From Capitulum mitella (taxonomy: Eukaryota > Arthropoda > Thecostraca > Pollicipedomorpha > Pollicipedidae), in contig CP099840.1 of NCBI GenBank assembly GCA_030062745.1, positions 33,855,101-33,919,100 on the forward strand: a stretch of DNA of 64,000 nt, written 5' to 3'. Made by a program: the position numbers and the translations under genes. Shown piece after piece: positions 1 through 12,519 of this stretch (the first letter of the stretch is position 1; each line of letters starts with the position of its first letter). A model generated the notes under the pieces. It was given only the letters and a program-made list of their open reading frames with translations, was not told the DNA's origin and searched no databases.

Positions 1-667
1 GTTACCAATCTACACAATTGGCAAAGCTTTATATTCGAGAGCCTGCTGATTTCCAAAATATGCATTTTTTTGAATTTTTGGGGTTTTTTTGGCATTACTT
101 ACGTCTGTGCAAGTCAGTTCTGCCATTGTCGACCCACTCTGAATAATTCACCGCTGATTTTAACGGTGGTACATTTTGGCTCACAACAGTTCTTCGTGAC
201 CTGACCTCGGGCCAATGGCTGGAAGTCATTGATACTTTGCCCGTTGACGGTAACTAGATGTCTGCTTCACTCAGCGCCGAAAATGTTATGAAAAATTCCG
301 CCAATTTCCAAAAAATCGACAGCATGTCTTAAAAATGGGCTTGACCTTAGGTCAATGACCCAGAAAATTCCAAAAAAATCTGACTTGGCGTATTTGTTGC
401 ATTTATCAAGATCACTAGCCCCTGAAAGTATTATTGTGATATCTTGTTTTCCGAAAAAGTTAGAGGACGCTAAACTTTTTGGGCATAGGCCCGTTTAACC
501 TGATGTAAGTCAGACACTTGACTTGACCTCAGGTCAAAACTTTGACACAAGGCGTAAAAATGATCAAGCAAAAGGTACACAAAGTTTCGTGGATCTGCAT
601 TTGCTCGTTCTCTTGCAATCCCAGAAAAACCTCAGGGGGACGGTCAACTCCCCCAGTCGGGGGCGGG
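1..667 (+). mobile_element. piggyBac-like MITE, family A, right portion (cut by window edge)
   Basis: This non-coding stretch matches the element at 46780-47968 in the same orientation. Both share the opening text around a 'tctacacaa' motif, runs of AGGTCA/TGACCT, and a closing CAGTCGGGGGCGGG. Here the closing terminus is followed directly by TTAA at 668-671, the target site typical of piggyBac-type transposition. The left end lies outside the window. No transposase is encoded. The family assignment rests on the TTAA flank and the C-rich inverted termini seen in the full copy. Confidence 0.6.
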
Positions 668-1583
668 TTAATACATGCATTGTGAGCTTGAAAACTATGA
701 TGCGTCAGGCCTTGCCGCCGGAAGACTATGCCGGCTGAATATTTGGCCAAAGGGCCGAATAAGCAACCAAAAAGTTGATGCCCTTAGCCGTAATAGTCGC
801 CCCTGAATTTTACAGTTTTCCTGCAGCTGTCTACTACTCTTCCGTGCAAAGTTTCTTTATCAGGCACGGCTGCATTTTAAAGAGATATCTCTTTTCATCA
901 TTAATAGTCTCCCATATTCCCTCCGAACGCACAACAGTAGAGGCGCCCTTTTTGTACAGTGCACTCAAAGCACTTTAAAAACGACTGGCAGTTTTTTTCG
1001 GAAGCTCAAAAAGCTCAAAGCGTGCATCTTTCCTACGACACGGTACATGGTGTCTACTGCCTCTAGTCTATGTGATCCAGGTGACCAGGACCCACAAGAC
1101 TTGTGCTAGCGTGATCTATTGTGGGTTTGGTTTGGCTACTAAAATCCCGCGTTTTGAGTGTAGCCACGCAGGGTGCTGTCATTGTTACTGTTACTCAGTG
1201 TGTCTGCATCGCATGTTCCGCACTCTAGAGGGCAGAGATTCCTGATATCCTCCTGTGAATAGACCTAAACGCTTTCTGAGCTGACAGGATATTACGGAAG
1301 CCGTGGGAGTACCGTGAACAGTTCAACAAATCAGTGTAACTCCGTCTCTTCAAGGCGATTTCATAGTCACTTGCCCTTCTTATCTTCTTTGAACAGCACG
1401 TTTGAATCTCGCGCTCTTTTTGTCATGTAGAAACCTGGTGAGATGCATCATATGTATATTTAACATTCAAATTTCATAACGTTATGCAAACGATTTGCAA
1501 TGGTACACTCCAAGCGGCCCAAACACAGCCTGAGTGTACCAAATCAAAGCGACGAATAACAAGGTGGGGCTGGGCAGTCCGCC
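668..1583. other. Non-coding stretch, nothing recognised
   Basis: Only short open frames without splice context or recognisable domains. No RNA gene or tandem repeat stands out. Confidence 0.5.
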
Positions 1584-1677
1584 CTAGAGCACCTTGGTCT
1601 GCGGACGCAGCGTCCAGAGCGCCAGGCCCACCACGCCCGTCCAGAACGACGTGGCCAGGGAGGTGCTCCCGAGAGGC
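1584..1677 (-). CDS. Candidate last exon of an unidentified gene, hydrophobic C-terminus
   Basis: On the minus strand a plausible acceptor (TCGACAG) at 1678-1679 precedes a GC-rich open segment that ends with TAG at 1584-1586. One carried-over base plus 31 codons gives PLGSTSLATSFW... followed by a hydrophobic, Trp-rich stretch (TGVVGLALW) and a short basic tail TLRPQTKVL. This would suit a C-terminal membrane segment. I could not identify upstream exons. The support is codon composition like the confirmed exons plus one splice site, so it may be chance. Confidence 0.25.
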
Positions 1678-2273
1678 CTGTCGAGGAGACGAACTCACTG
1701 TTAAAGCGGAGCGATCCGGTGTAAAAATACCGACGGCGCCGCACGGCCTGTCGGTCCAGAAATGCAGCTACGCCGCACCTCACTGCCGATCGATTCACCT
1801 CTAAACTGGTTCGCAGCAAAACAGGCAGGAACATTCGTTGAGAGATGTCGCTAACCTTATGTGTTTCTGTAAAACAAAAATGCGCGATAATGCTATTCTT
1901 CACTGCCAAAACGGGTTCACCACATGCATAGTACATCGCAGCATACACTTCATTACTTACTTGGAATAAAACGGAGTGTTGCTGTATTTTGGCTTCAGGG
2001 TTGGCTTCTTGATACGAATAGATTTCTGTGAAAGGTGCATAGTTGCATTAGGACTTTTTTCAGTGATCCCCTTTCAACGGCAATACGAAATGGCCAGTAT
2101 AAACAACGTAATGCACAATGGCTGTCTTACCGGGTCAGCAAAGAAATGTTTACATTACATGTAAGTGCGCAATGGTACTGGCTAAATGCCACAGTCTAAG
2201 GCATTTAGCATATGTAACCATACAAGTTTGCGTTTAATGTCGGGAACGGTGTGTCGATCTTAATTAATGATGC

Positions 2274-4674
2274 TTAATTGAATAGTTCTCTGACCGTGAC
2301 TTCCTCAGGAGTTGCTGTGAACGGCGCCAAAATCCCTGCAGTCGGGGCCTTCCATGCCGCGGCAGGGTGACGATCCGTTCGGAGTTCCTCAGAACGACTG
2401 CTGTCACTCGTTCCTGTGTTCAGATGTCGTCCCTCGGAACGCCTGCTGTCAGCTCGCCTTGTGTCCATACGCCGTTCCTCGGAACGCCAGCTGTCAGCTC
2501 GCCTTGTGTCCATACGCCGTTCCTCAGAACGCCTGCTGTCAGCTCGCCTTGTGTCCAGACGGCGTTCCTCGGAACGTTCCTCGGAACGCCGGCTATCAGC
2601 TCGCCTCGCCTCGGAGCGCCTGTTGTCAGTTAGCCCTGTAGCCAGGCGTCGTTCCTCGGAACGTCTGCTGTCAGCTCGCCTTGTGTCCAGACGCCGTTCT
2701 TCGGAATGTCTGCTGTCAGCTCGTCTTGTGTCCATATACCGTTCCTCGGAGCGCCTGCTGTCAGCACGCCTTGCAATCAGACGCCGTTCCTCGGAACGCC
2801 TGCTCTTCGATTGCCTTGCATTAAGATGCCGTTTCTCGGAACGTTTACCGTCAGCTCGCCTCGTGCCCAGGCGCCGTTCCTCAGAACGCTTGTAGTCAGC
2901 TCGCCTTGTGTCCAGACGCCGTTCTTCAGAACGCCTGCTATCAGCTCGCCTTGTGTCCATACGCCGTTCCTCAGAACGTCTGCTGTAAGCTCGCCTTGTG
3001 TCCATACGCCGTTCCTCGGAACGCCTGCCGTCAGCTCGCCTTGTGTCCATACGCCGTTCCTCAGAACGTCTGCTGTCAGCCCGCCTTGTGTCCATACGCC
3101 GTTCCTCGGAACGCCTGCCGTCAGCTCGCCTTGTGTCCATACGCCGTTCCTCGGAACGCCTGCCGTCAGCTCGCCTTGTGTCCATACGCCGTTCCTCAGA
3201 ACGCCTGCTATCAGCTCGCCTTGTGTCCATACGCCGTTCCTCAGAACGTCTGCTGTCAGCTCGCCTTGTGTCCAGACGCCTTTCCTCGGAACGCCTGTCG
3301 TCAGCTCGCCTTGTGTCCATACGCCGTTCCTCGGAACGCCTGCCGTCAGCTCGCCTTGTGTCCATACGCCGTTCCTCGGAACGCCTGCCGTCAGCTCGCC
3401 TTGTGTCCATACGCCGTTCCTCGGAACGCCTGCTATCAGCTCGCCTTGTGTCCATACGCCGTTCCTCGGAACGCCTGCCGTCAGCTCGCCTTGTGTCCAT
3501 ACGCCGTTCCTCAGAACGCCTGTCGTCAGCTCGCCTTGTGTCCAGACGCCTTTCCTCGGAACGCCTGTCGTCAGCTCGCCTTGTGTCCATACGCCGTTCC
3601 TCGGAACGCCTGCCGTCAGCTCGCCTTGTGTCCATACGCCGTTCCTCGGAACGCCTGCCGTCAGCTCGCCTTGTGTCCATACGCCGTTCCTCGGAACGCC
3701 TGCTATCAGCTCGCCTTGTGTCCATACGCCGTTCCTCGGAACGCCTGCTGTCAGCTCGCCTTGTGTCCATACGCCGTTCCTCGGAACGCCTGTCGTCAGC
3801 TCGCCTTGTGTCCATACGCCGTTCCTCGGAACGTCTGCTGTCAGCTCGCCTTGTGTCCATACGCCGTTCCTCGGAACGCCTGTCGTCAGCTCGCCTTGTG
3901 TCCATACGCCGTTCTTCGGAACGTCTGTTGTCAGCTCGCCTTGTGTCCATACGCCGTTCCTCAGAACGCCTGCCGTCAGCTCGCCTTGTGTCCAGACGCC
4001 GTTCTTCGGAACGCCTGCTGTCAGCTCGCCTTGCGTCCATACGCCGTTCCTCGGAACGCCTGCCGTCAGCTCGCCTTGCGTCCATACGCCGTTCCTCGGA
4101 ACGTCTGCTGTCAGCTCGCCTTGTGTCCATACGCCGTTCCTCGGAACGCCTGCCGTCAGCTCGCCTTGTGTCCATACGCCGTTCCTCGGAACGCCTGCTA
4201 TCAGCTCGCCTTGCGTCCATACGCCGTTCCTCGGAACGTCTGCTGTCAGTTCGCCTTGTTTCAAGACGCCTTTCGTCGGAACGCCTGTTGTCAGTTCGTC
4301 TTACATCCAGACGCCGTTCCTCGGAACGTCTGTTGTCAGTTCGTGTCATATCCAGTCGGCGTTCCTCGGAACGTCTGTTATTGACGTGGCCTGGCTTGTG
4401 GTTCCTGCTTGTGGCCGTAGACTGTTGAATATCTTCCTTGTTAACCAAAACATGATTCGTCTGTTCCATGGTTTTCATGTTTGTTTCTTGAATGCCATTA
4501 TTGCTTCCTTCTGAAGAAAAGGGTTTTGATTCGTATTGTTTTTGGACTTCGATACAAGACAGAACATTTTCCACCTGGTCGATATCTTGGCAACTTTCGT
4601 GGCAGGCTGTGATGTCCACGACCCAGAGAGTCGTGGCACCAAGTAGCCATAGCAGTCTGGCTTTGGCAAACATC
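2274..4674 (-). CDS. Putative secreted protein made of about 44 tandem 15-residue RRSEERR repeats
   Basis: I do not recognise this gene. An acceptor (TTTCATTTCAG) at 4675-4676 lies one base before an ATG at 4671-4673, so an untranslated exon is probably upstream. The resulting protein is 799 residues. It opens with a signal-like stretch (MFAKARLLWLLGATTLWVV), then about 75 non-repeated residues with three cysteines. From about residue 98 it becomes roughly 44 copies of RRSEERRMDTRRAD[S/G/D/N]. Central copies are nearly identical, outer copies diverge, and the end is unique (about 30 residues, Pro/Ala/Thr-rich). Each copy carries six Arg against four acidic residues. Copy-length changes stay in multiples of three, and many differences are synonymous (TCC/TCT, AGG/AGA), which favours a real protein. 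The 45-bp unit lacks stops in several frames, so long open frames on both strands here are by-products. The function is unknown; a matrix or ionic-assembly role would be a guess. Confidence 0.7.
2390..4385. repeat. 45-bp coding minisatellite array
   Basis: About 44 tandem copies of a 45-bp unit; on the plus strand a typical core is CGCCGTTCCTCGGAACG. The middle is highly homogenised and the flanks are degenerate. One copy is shortened to 30 bp and one lengthened to 57 bp, both frame-preserving. The array encodes the 15-residue repeats of the minus-strand gene. Confidence 0.95.
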
Positions 4675-4802
4675 CTGAAATGAAACAACGCGTGCTCATT
4701 GCTGCCATCTGAAAGCATTCCGAGATAGTTTACAGCCTAAACATGGGCAACGACAGGCGGCCGTTCACATAGGCATCAAAAAAATCCTCCAAACACACCG
4801 GA

Positions 4803-5335
<533 letters not shown>

Positions 5336-8300
5336 GCCAACATATGGAAATCTCGATCTTAAGGAAACCAGCGTGACATGTACAACAGGACGGATTCTGT
5401 TGTCGTCTCCCGATCTGTCCAACCGATCGCAAAGAAACTTTGTGGAAAGCTAGCCTGTACCGTGAACATTCATGCCATGAAGCATGGGTGAACTAGAACA
5501 GGTCAATCGAGGTCAACCAAGTTTACGTATGATGCAGGACTGAGAAATGCCGGACTGCTTTAGGATATTTAGTGAAGACTCTAAGAGCAGTATCGTCGCA
5601 CATGCCCCAACTTTATTTTGCCGGGTCAGGTCAAACAAGGTCGTCTAAGGTCATTTGGTAAAGACGCAACCTTCACTTTTCTCCGGATATGGCCAAAGTA
5701 CCCCAATAAATTTCGCGGGATATAGTCTGTTCACTTCAGTCAACCTCTGGTGACTTCGCCTTGTTTGATGAGTTCACGAGGTAACCAACTTGACCTTGGT
5801 TACCTGCATTCGGTGTATGTTTTTTTTCTACTGGCTAATAGCCCACAACAGCTTGCTTGATTTTGATAGCATGCAGTATTTTAAAAGCTTGGCATACATT
5901 GACCTCGGCTGGCCCGACCGAGGTCGCCCACGTTTTTAGGCATCCAGTTTCACTGTACAGGCTAGTTTACGGACGTAGGCGCATCCAGAAAAAGTGTGTA
6001 TGTGGAGGGAGGGGCAAAGGCCTTTTTCTCACGGGGCTATATTAAATTTCCCCAACAGTGGAGCATGGCTCCCTTCACGTTCCTACGCCCATGGGCTAGG
6101 TTCCCACAGACTTTGACTGCAATCGGTCAGAACAAGACGAAAGAAAGCTAGAGAGCGTGGGATTTATTTCTTTATTTTGTTTGACCTCCTTTGACACAAC
6201 ACATGTCTTTTGTTTTTTGTGGTATGTACGTTCATCCTACAGGCTACCTCTCCGTAAAATTTCGTCGCCATCGGTCCCTTTGACCACGAAACAAAGGGCA
6301 AAAGGGGAGACGAAGCCAGGTCCGGTACAGAGCCAGGTCCAGTACACAGCCAGATCCGGCAGAGCAAGGTCTAGAGCACAGAACTAACCGTAGCACGGCC
6401 CCAGCAGGAACAGGCACGTACCTGGCGGGTCGCCGGAAGCGTGTTGGGGCCCGGACGGGCGCAAGCAGTAGCACGGGTCTGTCTCGGACGGCTGTGGACC
6501 TGTCGCAGACGTGGACGCTGCCTCCCAGCGCTCCTCTGAGACGGCTGCCGAGCGCGGGCCGTTTTGTACCCGGCCGCTCGTGCTTCTGCGTCCCGGGTGA
6601 CGTCGCTGATGACGCAGACAGGCGGCACCGCCTACTCGCCGGGACCTGCTCCGGCTGATAACACTGAGTGGCGGGCCGCTGAAGCATTGTCTGCCACAGA
6701 AATTGCCCAGCAGTTTATGGGCATGATCGAGTTGTTGATGCTTCTGGGCTTTTCTTAGCCACGGGGGCACAGTAGAGTCAGTGGCCTTGCAGCAGTTTCT
6801 CCACCGGAATGCTACGCGTTAGTGTCTCGTATTTGTTTGTGTACATGTTCACTCCGCACTAGCTCATTTCTTAGTGGCTCTGACCTTGTTCTATTTCTTA
6901 GGGAGCAGGCATACCTATTTCATAAAGCTTGAGTCAAAATTTTACTAGCCGGTCCCAGGCTACGATGTTGGGATGCTTCCGTGGCGGCAGAATTAGAAAA
7001 CCACAAACGTCCTCGGTCGGCTCCTACCCAGGAGATGGCAGCAACTGGAAAGTTTTCGCCTTGTCGCGGGATGACCGCTGTACAGTCCAGCGCCCGCGGC
7101 AATGGGAACGCTGGCGAGATCCGCCTTAAAATAGATTCTTCGGTCCGGGGGCGTTAGAGGGCACGACCTCGCGTCATGTCCCCAGAGCAAGCAGTCCTCT
7201 GGTTCACCGGGCCCGAGGAATCGGAATAGTCCTCGCATATGCTCAAGGGATGCCTGACACCAAACGTGTGGTCAATAGTGTCCCGCAAGGGTAACGAAAA
7301 AACGAAACCTTTGCCGTGCACATAGCCGTGTACCGTGTACACACACGGTGTGTACTTGTGTGTGCGTGTGTAAATGTGTGACTTCATGCCACTGAAGCGA
7401 AAAGCCTAGTGGGACATCAAAAATATTTTAAAAAAAAACTATAAACGTGACTGGGGAATTATGTTTCATTCATCCGTCGGTCCGCCACACTGGTTGCCAC
7501 TGTCAAATAGTTAGGCTACGAACTATTTGGCATACTGTGACATTTTCGCAGGCTACTGGGTGCGCGCTAATGCACTTTAGTGGCGTCCCAGACCTCTGCG
7601 GTGCCCTTGCGAGTTATGAGCACAGTGGTAAAACGAAGGGGACAGCAAGCATAACGGTTGTTCAGAAACGACCACTCGTCCAGGCTGTTCAGAAATTTGA
7701 GCACGGCTTGGTCGTTTGCTGAAAACTTCGCGAATACTTTCAAACTACTTTACCCGTGTTTCGATGCAAGGAGGCTGGGAGATTGCCAGTCACATTGTCT
7801 CTACAAAAGGAGGCTCCTAACAGAGCACCTACTTCCACGACCATCAGTCTGCAGGACGCTGCGCGAAAACGTGCGTAGACTCGTGTAGAGAGCCTCGCCG
7901 AGCGAGGCAGCGAATTAAGAGAGGCTTGTGCCTTTACTCAGCAGTTTCGTCGGAACAAACGGCGTCTGAAAATTTACGGCATCGTTCATCTGAATGACCT
8001 GACAAAATACAAAATCTTCTTTGTCAGCTCCCGGGCTTCCGGCACGATTCTGGAAACGAACAACCGTTTTCATGCTACGAGAAACTGGGTTTTACGCACC
8101 GAAGATATCTGTTAATATCGGACTGACAAAGGAGATGAATTCAGAAAGTGGTTCAGTGCTGAAACGTTGAATCGAATACTAATAGATATCTTTGACGTAC
8201 AAAACACAGCTTTCCCTGGCACACAGAAAGCATTGTTTGTTTCTGTCAGTACCGTTCAAATAGCAGTGCATATTAACATGTCAGAATGCCCTCATCGGGC

Positions 8301-9060
8301 CGGGAGAACTCCAGTTGATGTGCTGCTACAAAGGATGCGTCCAGCTGAAGCCTGTTCTGTCAGGTGTGAAGGTCTGCAGGGCTCTATGTTCATGAATGAC
8401 AAATCACAAATAGATATAAATTACGCCGATATGCTTTGAAATAGTCTAGGACCCCACCTATTTTCTGCGATGCTCGTTTATTGAATGCGCCCACAATAGT
8501 ATAAGACATGCAAACAAAAATTACGCAAAAGAAACTCATGACATTTTTGACTCGCCGGCAGCCAGGGTAAGACTGTACATTAGTACATTAAGTACAGTAA
8601 AGCTGTACATTAGTACACTTAGTCATGGATGCTTGTATGTTTGATGTTCAAAGACATCCGCTGTCGGCATAAAAAAGGCGGCTTTTATTCCCAATCCCAA
8701 TTAGCAATCTGCCAGATTTGATTAGGTGTTGAATATCCTCGAGACATCTTCGAGTTTTTCAGCTGGAACATGATGTAGAAAAGGATGAAACCGTCAGTTA
8801 TTGTGATTCCGATTCTGTTCTTTGTCTTTCTGGCTCAGCATAGGGAGACAGCGAGTGCTGACCGTGACTTGTTTATGGAAAACAAATCATGTGGGAAAAT
8901 TTGTTTTTCTTTTTGTAATCGGACTGCCTTTAAGCCAAAGGCAATTGCCACGCAAATAAATGGGTAAAAATAGCATCTTGTCAAGCCATTTCGGCTATAT
9001 GTTAATCAGACTCGAGGGTTAGTAGAATTATGCCGGTATTTATACAGGCAATGTCTAGAA
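5336..9060. other. Gene-poor region with AGGTCA-rich repeat debris
   Basis: No convincing exon chain. Around 5490-5800 there is repeat-derived text rich in AGGTCA/TGACCT. On the minus strand, a GC-rich segment at about 6423-6690 ends in a good donor (CGCCAG then GTACGT at 6422/6421) and could be an exon, but all three frames are open and none gives a recognisable domain. The rest shows nothing recognisable. Confidence 0.4.
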
Positions 9061-9077
9061 ATTACATTCCCCCTCCG

Positions 9078-9142
9078 TTTTTCTCTCCCCCTTCTCTCTC
9101 CCTCTCTCTCTCTCTGTCTCTCCGTCTCTCTCTCTCCCTCAT
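9078..9142. repeat. CT-rich microsatellite
   Basis: Imperfect (CT)n/(TCTC)n run on the plus strand. Confidence 0.85.
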
Positions 9143-9639
9143 AGAGAGTTTCTTAGTCAAGGCGGAAACAGCATGTTCTTTTCCTTCATCAAACCCCAAC
9201 ATCGTCATGGCTGACTTGACACCCAGGTTCCAGTCTCAAAGTTTTCCCAAATACAAAGTTTCAACTACGGTATGTCCAAACTTACTAGGACAAGCGACGC
9301 GGTCCCTTCGCAACATAACTGTTCTTCTGATGTCCCTTCTCAGAAATGTCCAATACAGAAGAGGTCTTCTGGAACCACCTTTCAATAAACCTATCATGAT
9401 CGCTCGTCGGTAAACCTACTGTGATCGCTTGTGAGCCACCGCAAGCAGTCCTAATGTGGCCCCAAGTCCGCGCCGTCCTGCTGCGTTTGTGTGTTTGTCG
9501 GCGCAATGAGCGGGACTTGCTGTGACCTGCTGTGATCGTAGGCCAGCAATCTTGCCTTGCTTGCCTGGTGACGTGCTGAGCTGACGCTGAGCAGCGTCAG
9601 TGAAAGCACTTTCACTATACGTCAGCTGTCATGTGATGT

Positions 9640-10040
9640 TTGCTGTGTTTTCTGACGTTTTGAGCTGGTGCTGCTATGTTTGGGACTGCTATGTGGCAGA
9701 ACTGCTACGTCCATCAGCAGTCCTGCTGTGTTTGCCGTGTTGTCTGCCGTAGCGGGAGGCACTGGTCGTGGCCGTTCATCAGCTTTCCTGTCGTGCTTGC
9801 CCGTTTTGTTTTTGACGTGGTGAGCTGGCGCTACAGTGACCGTCCGTCAGCAGTGTTGCCATATTTACCACGTTTTCTGACGTCTTGACGTGGTGAGCGG
9901 GTTTGTCGTGTTTTCTGACACGGCGACGCGGTGGGCGGGTTTGCTGCGTTTTCTGACGTGATGACGCAGTGAGCTGGTTTGTCGTGCTTTCTGACGCGGT
10001 GACGCGGTAGGCGGGTTTACCGTATTTTCTGACGTGGTGA
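9640..10040. repeat. Degenerate tandem repeat, about 39-bp unit, with TGACG cores
   Basis: From about 9868 to 10040 five copies follow one another at roughly 39-bp spacing, each with TTTTCTGACG, then GTGACGCGGTGAG-like and GCGGGTTTG-like text. More diverged copies reach back to about 9640. TGACG half-sites recur once or twice per unit. Confidence 0.7.
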
Positions 10041-10277
10041 CGCGCTGAGTGGGCCCGGTTATCGTCGGCGACCAGCCGCCGCCTGTCGGCCATCAATAGC
10101 GGTCTGTATCGGCGACGGCCGCTGGCAGAGGATGCCGGTGCTGCAGCGCAGACGGCCGCGGCGCTGGGCCGTGTTATCTCCGGCCGGCAGCTGACGAGGC
10201 GGCCGGCCGCCGCCCGGCGCTTCTCCGACGTCGTGAGGCGCATCGAGGCGCGGCTAACCATGCGCGGCGATGAATAA
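10041..10277 (+). CDS. Candidate C-terminal exon of an unidentified gene
   Basis: A GC-rich open segment on the plus strand ends in TAA at 10275-10277 and has the strong G/C third-position bias of the confirmed exons here. It reads ...SRRLSAINSGLYRRRPLAED and ends in RIEARLTMRGDE. It is open from just after a TGA at 10038-10040. A possible but weak acceptor is the AG at 10074-10075. I do not recognise the sequence and found no partner exons. The opposite strand is also open here, so coding status is uncertain. Confidence 0.25.
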   Translation, partial: RAEWARLSSATSRRLSAINSGLYRRRPLAEDAGAAAQTAAALGRVISGRQLTRRPAAARRFSDVVRRIEARLTMRGDE

Positions 10278-10724
10278 CCGCCGGAGGCGGATCTGCTGCA
10301 AGAGGAATTTCGACATCTTCCAGTGGGTGGAGAGACGGTACGGGCGGTAATGAAGCGCACGCCATCAGTCTGCTGTCTGGTGCTTCGCAGAGACTGCGTC
10401 ATATGGAGCGAGTCTTCCATCCTATCTACAGTCAGTCGTATCAACATGTCACATAGCCTCACAGTCAGCCAGCAGAGGAGGCAAAACGCACGTCCCCACA
10501 GCACTGACGCCTACTCCGAGCGGAGCACCCGGAACCCTTTTGTTTTTCATTTTTAGATTCGGTGTTTTTTGCATGCGCTGTTAAAAAACGTTGATCGTAA
10601 CCTTGCCAAAGGCGAATCCACGACGGATGCTTAGGAAACATGCTCGGCCCATTGTAAATTTGGAGGCTGCAGTCTTGACGTTACAAATTCGACGTCATAT
10701 GAGAATGTTATTATATGTTCCGTC

Positions 10725-12215
10725 TAAGGGCCCTCTGGCAGTTACAAGAGGCCTTTTAGCAATTTCATGGCTCCTGTGCAGTGGCATGGACCCTCTGAAC
10801 GTCTCAGGTGGTCCCCATGACTGCATCAGGGATCTTCCTCTGTTACATGGGGTGTATCTGGCAGTCTTAGGGCCCCTCTAGCCGTAACAGGGGCCTTTGT
10901 TGGCGGTTCAGAGGCCTCACTGGCAACCTCAGGGGGACTTTGCCCGTGTCAGGAGACCGACACTCTTGGGGGCCTTCTGGCCGTCCAGGGTCCCCATACC
11001 GTCATTGGGTCCTCTTATCGTCTTTGCCTCGCAGGGGGCCCTCCGACCTTTTTGATGCTCTCAGGGGCCATTTGCCGTGTAGCGGCCCATTTTGCCGTCT
11101 CAAGAACCACCTGACTTTCCTGGGGCCCACTGGCAACATCAAGAACCCCCCAGGTTTCAAAAAGGCCAGTGTAGCCCATTTGGGGTCCCTCTCGAGATTG
11201 AGAAGGTTACCGATGAATTCCCGTTCAGGGGCTCTCTGTGGCTGGCCAGGGTCTCCCTATGCCGTGCTAGGCACCCTCTTAAGCTCTTGCTGTCTCTGGG
11301 GCCTCTCTGGCACTTTTAGCGGTCTCATGAACTCTTTACCACAATGGGGCCCCTCTTGCGGTCCCTGGGGCCCTTGGAGCCTTAGGGGCCCTGCTATCTG
11401 TCTAAGGAGCCAACTTACCGTCTCAGGGTCTCATTAGCCCTCCCGTAGACCCCCTGACAGCATTCGGAGCCTTCAGCGTTTCATACAGGCCCGTGAAACC
11501 TATTCGGGACTCCTACGACATTCTAGGGGCCCTTCTGCCGCCCCAGGGACTCAGTCCTCATCTTGGTCGTCTCAGGGCCCTGTGATGGTCTTAGGAGCCC
11601 TTTGGGAGTTTCAGGGGCCCTCTGCGAGTCTCAGAGGTCATCTAACCCTTCCGGAGCCCCCCCCCCCCCTCTAACTGAAAGAGAGCCCGTCAGGTCCTTG
11701 CGGAGACCCTGTGAAGCCCATACGGGGCCCCTTCGGGCCTCTTTTGAGACTGAAAGGGGTCCCTTCTCAGGCCTCGGGGGTCAATCGCCCCCATCGCTCC
11801 CCCTGGATCCGCGCCTGGCCCTCGTAATGAGTGGGGCCCCATGTGGTTAAAATCACTGTCGGCTTGATAAGGGGCCCCGCTGGAGTGTAAAGGGGTCTCG
11901 TACTTGCATGCAAAAACGTTCCTGCCGACCTGGCGGGTGCCCCTTACATGTCGGCAAGGGCATCTTTACAGGCAAGGAGGGACCCCTGAATGAACGTTCA
12001 GGGGTCCCTGCTAGCCTGTGGGGAGGACACTGCCTGTCAATAGAGGGCTCTCAATCCGCCTATAAAGGGCCCCTGTCGGCCTCTGGAAGCAGGGGCAGGA
12101 GCCTTCTTACCGACCAAAAGGAGGTCCCTCCACAGGCTGACAGAGGCCCTTTATGTGCCGACAGGGGCCCTCCCCAGACAAGCAATGAACTCCCTTACAA
12201 GCAAGCATTGACCCC
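10725..12215. repeat. Degenerate GGGGCCC minisatellite, about 28-30 bp unit (locus 1)
   Basis: Roughly fifty loosely conserved units of the type TCTCAGGGGCCCTCTGGC-GT follow one another. The unit drifts towards the locus-2 form near 11.9-12.2 kb (GCCGACAGGGGCCC). The GGGGCCCC core is self-complementary. No conserved reading frame. Confidence 0.7.
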
Positions 12216-12469
12216 TAAACGCTCATTCAGACCATGGACCTCTCTTCAGAGCACACAAAGCCCTTCTGTATATTCGGAATACGTTGTTTTAGGTCCGTAC
12301 GCCTTTTGTAATGCTAAACAATTTTGTTTTAATTGTCTGTATCGGACAGTGTAAGGCGCCATGCGGGCGCCTGACACTGTCCAAAGAACTGGGACCTTCG
12401 ACCCCACGGGACCCGCTAAGACGCCAGGGGGACCTGCTTTGCCTCCAAGGGGGGCCATGGCCTCCTTGG

Positions 12470-12505
12470 CCCCCCCCCCCCTTTGACTGCGCCACTGACT
12501 TTTGG
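12470..12505 (-). mobile_element. Short fragment of a dispersed GGCGYAGCCAGG-type repeat
   Basis: On the minus strand GTGGCGCAGTC is followed by a long G run, the same layout as at 33430-33490, 48897-49048, 54949-54995 and 63850-63905. Family name unknown. Confidence 0.35.
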
Positions 12506-12519
12506 TTAAATGGTCTATG

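Noticed and set aside
2390-4385. CRISPR-like array
   Set aside because: The units are contiguous coding repeats without spacers, in a eukaryotic context.
2706-4514. Long open frames (up to about 600 codons) on the plus strand and in other minus-strand frames across the 45-bp array
   Set aside because: They arise because the repeat unit lacks stops in several frames. They lack a signal peptide, acceptor or unique coding ends.
9779-10504. 241-codon minus-strand open frame
   Set aside because: It runs through the 39-bp tandem repeat and has basic, low-information sequence with no domain or splice support.
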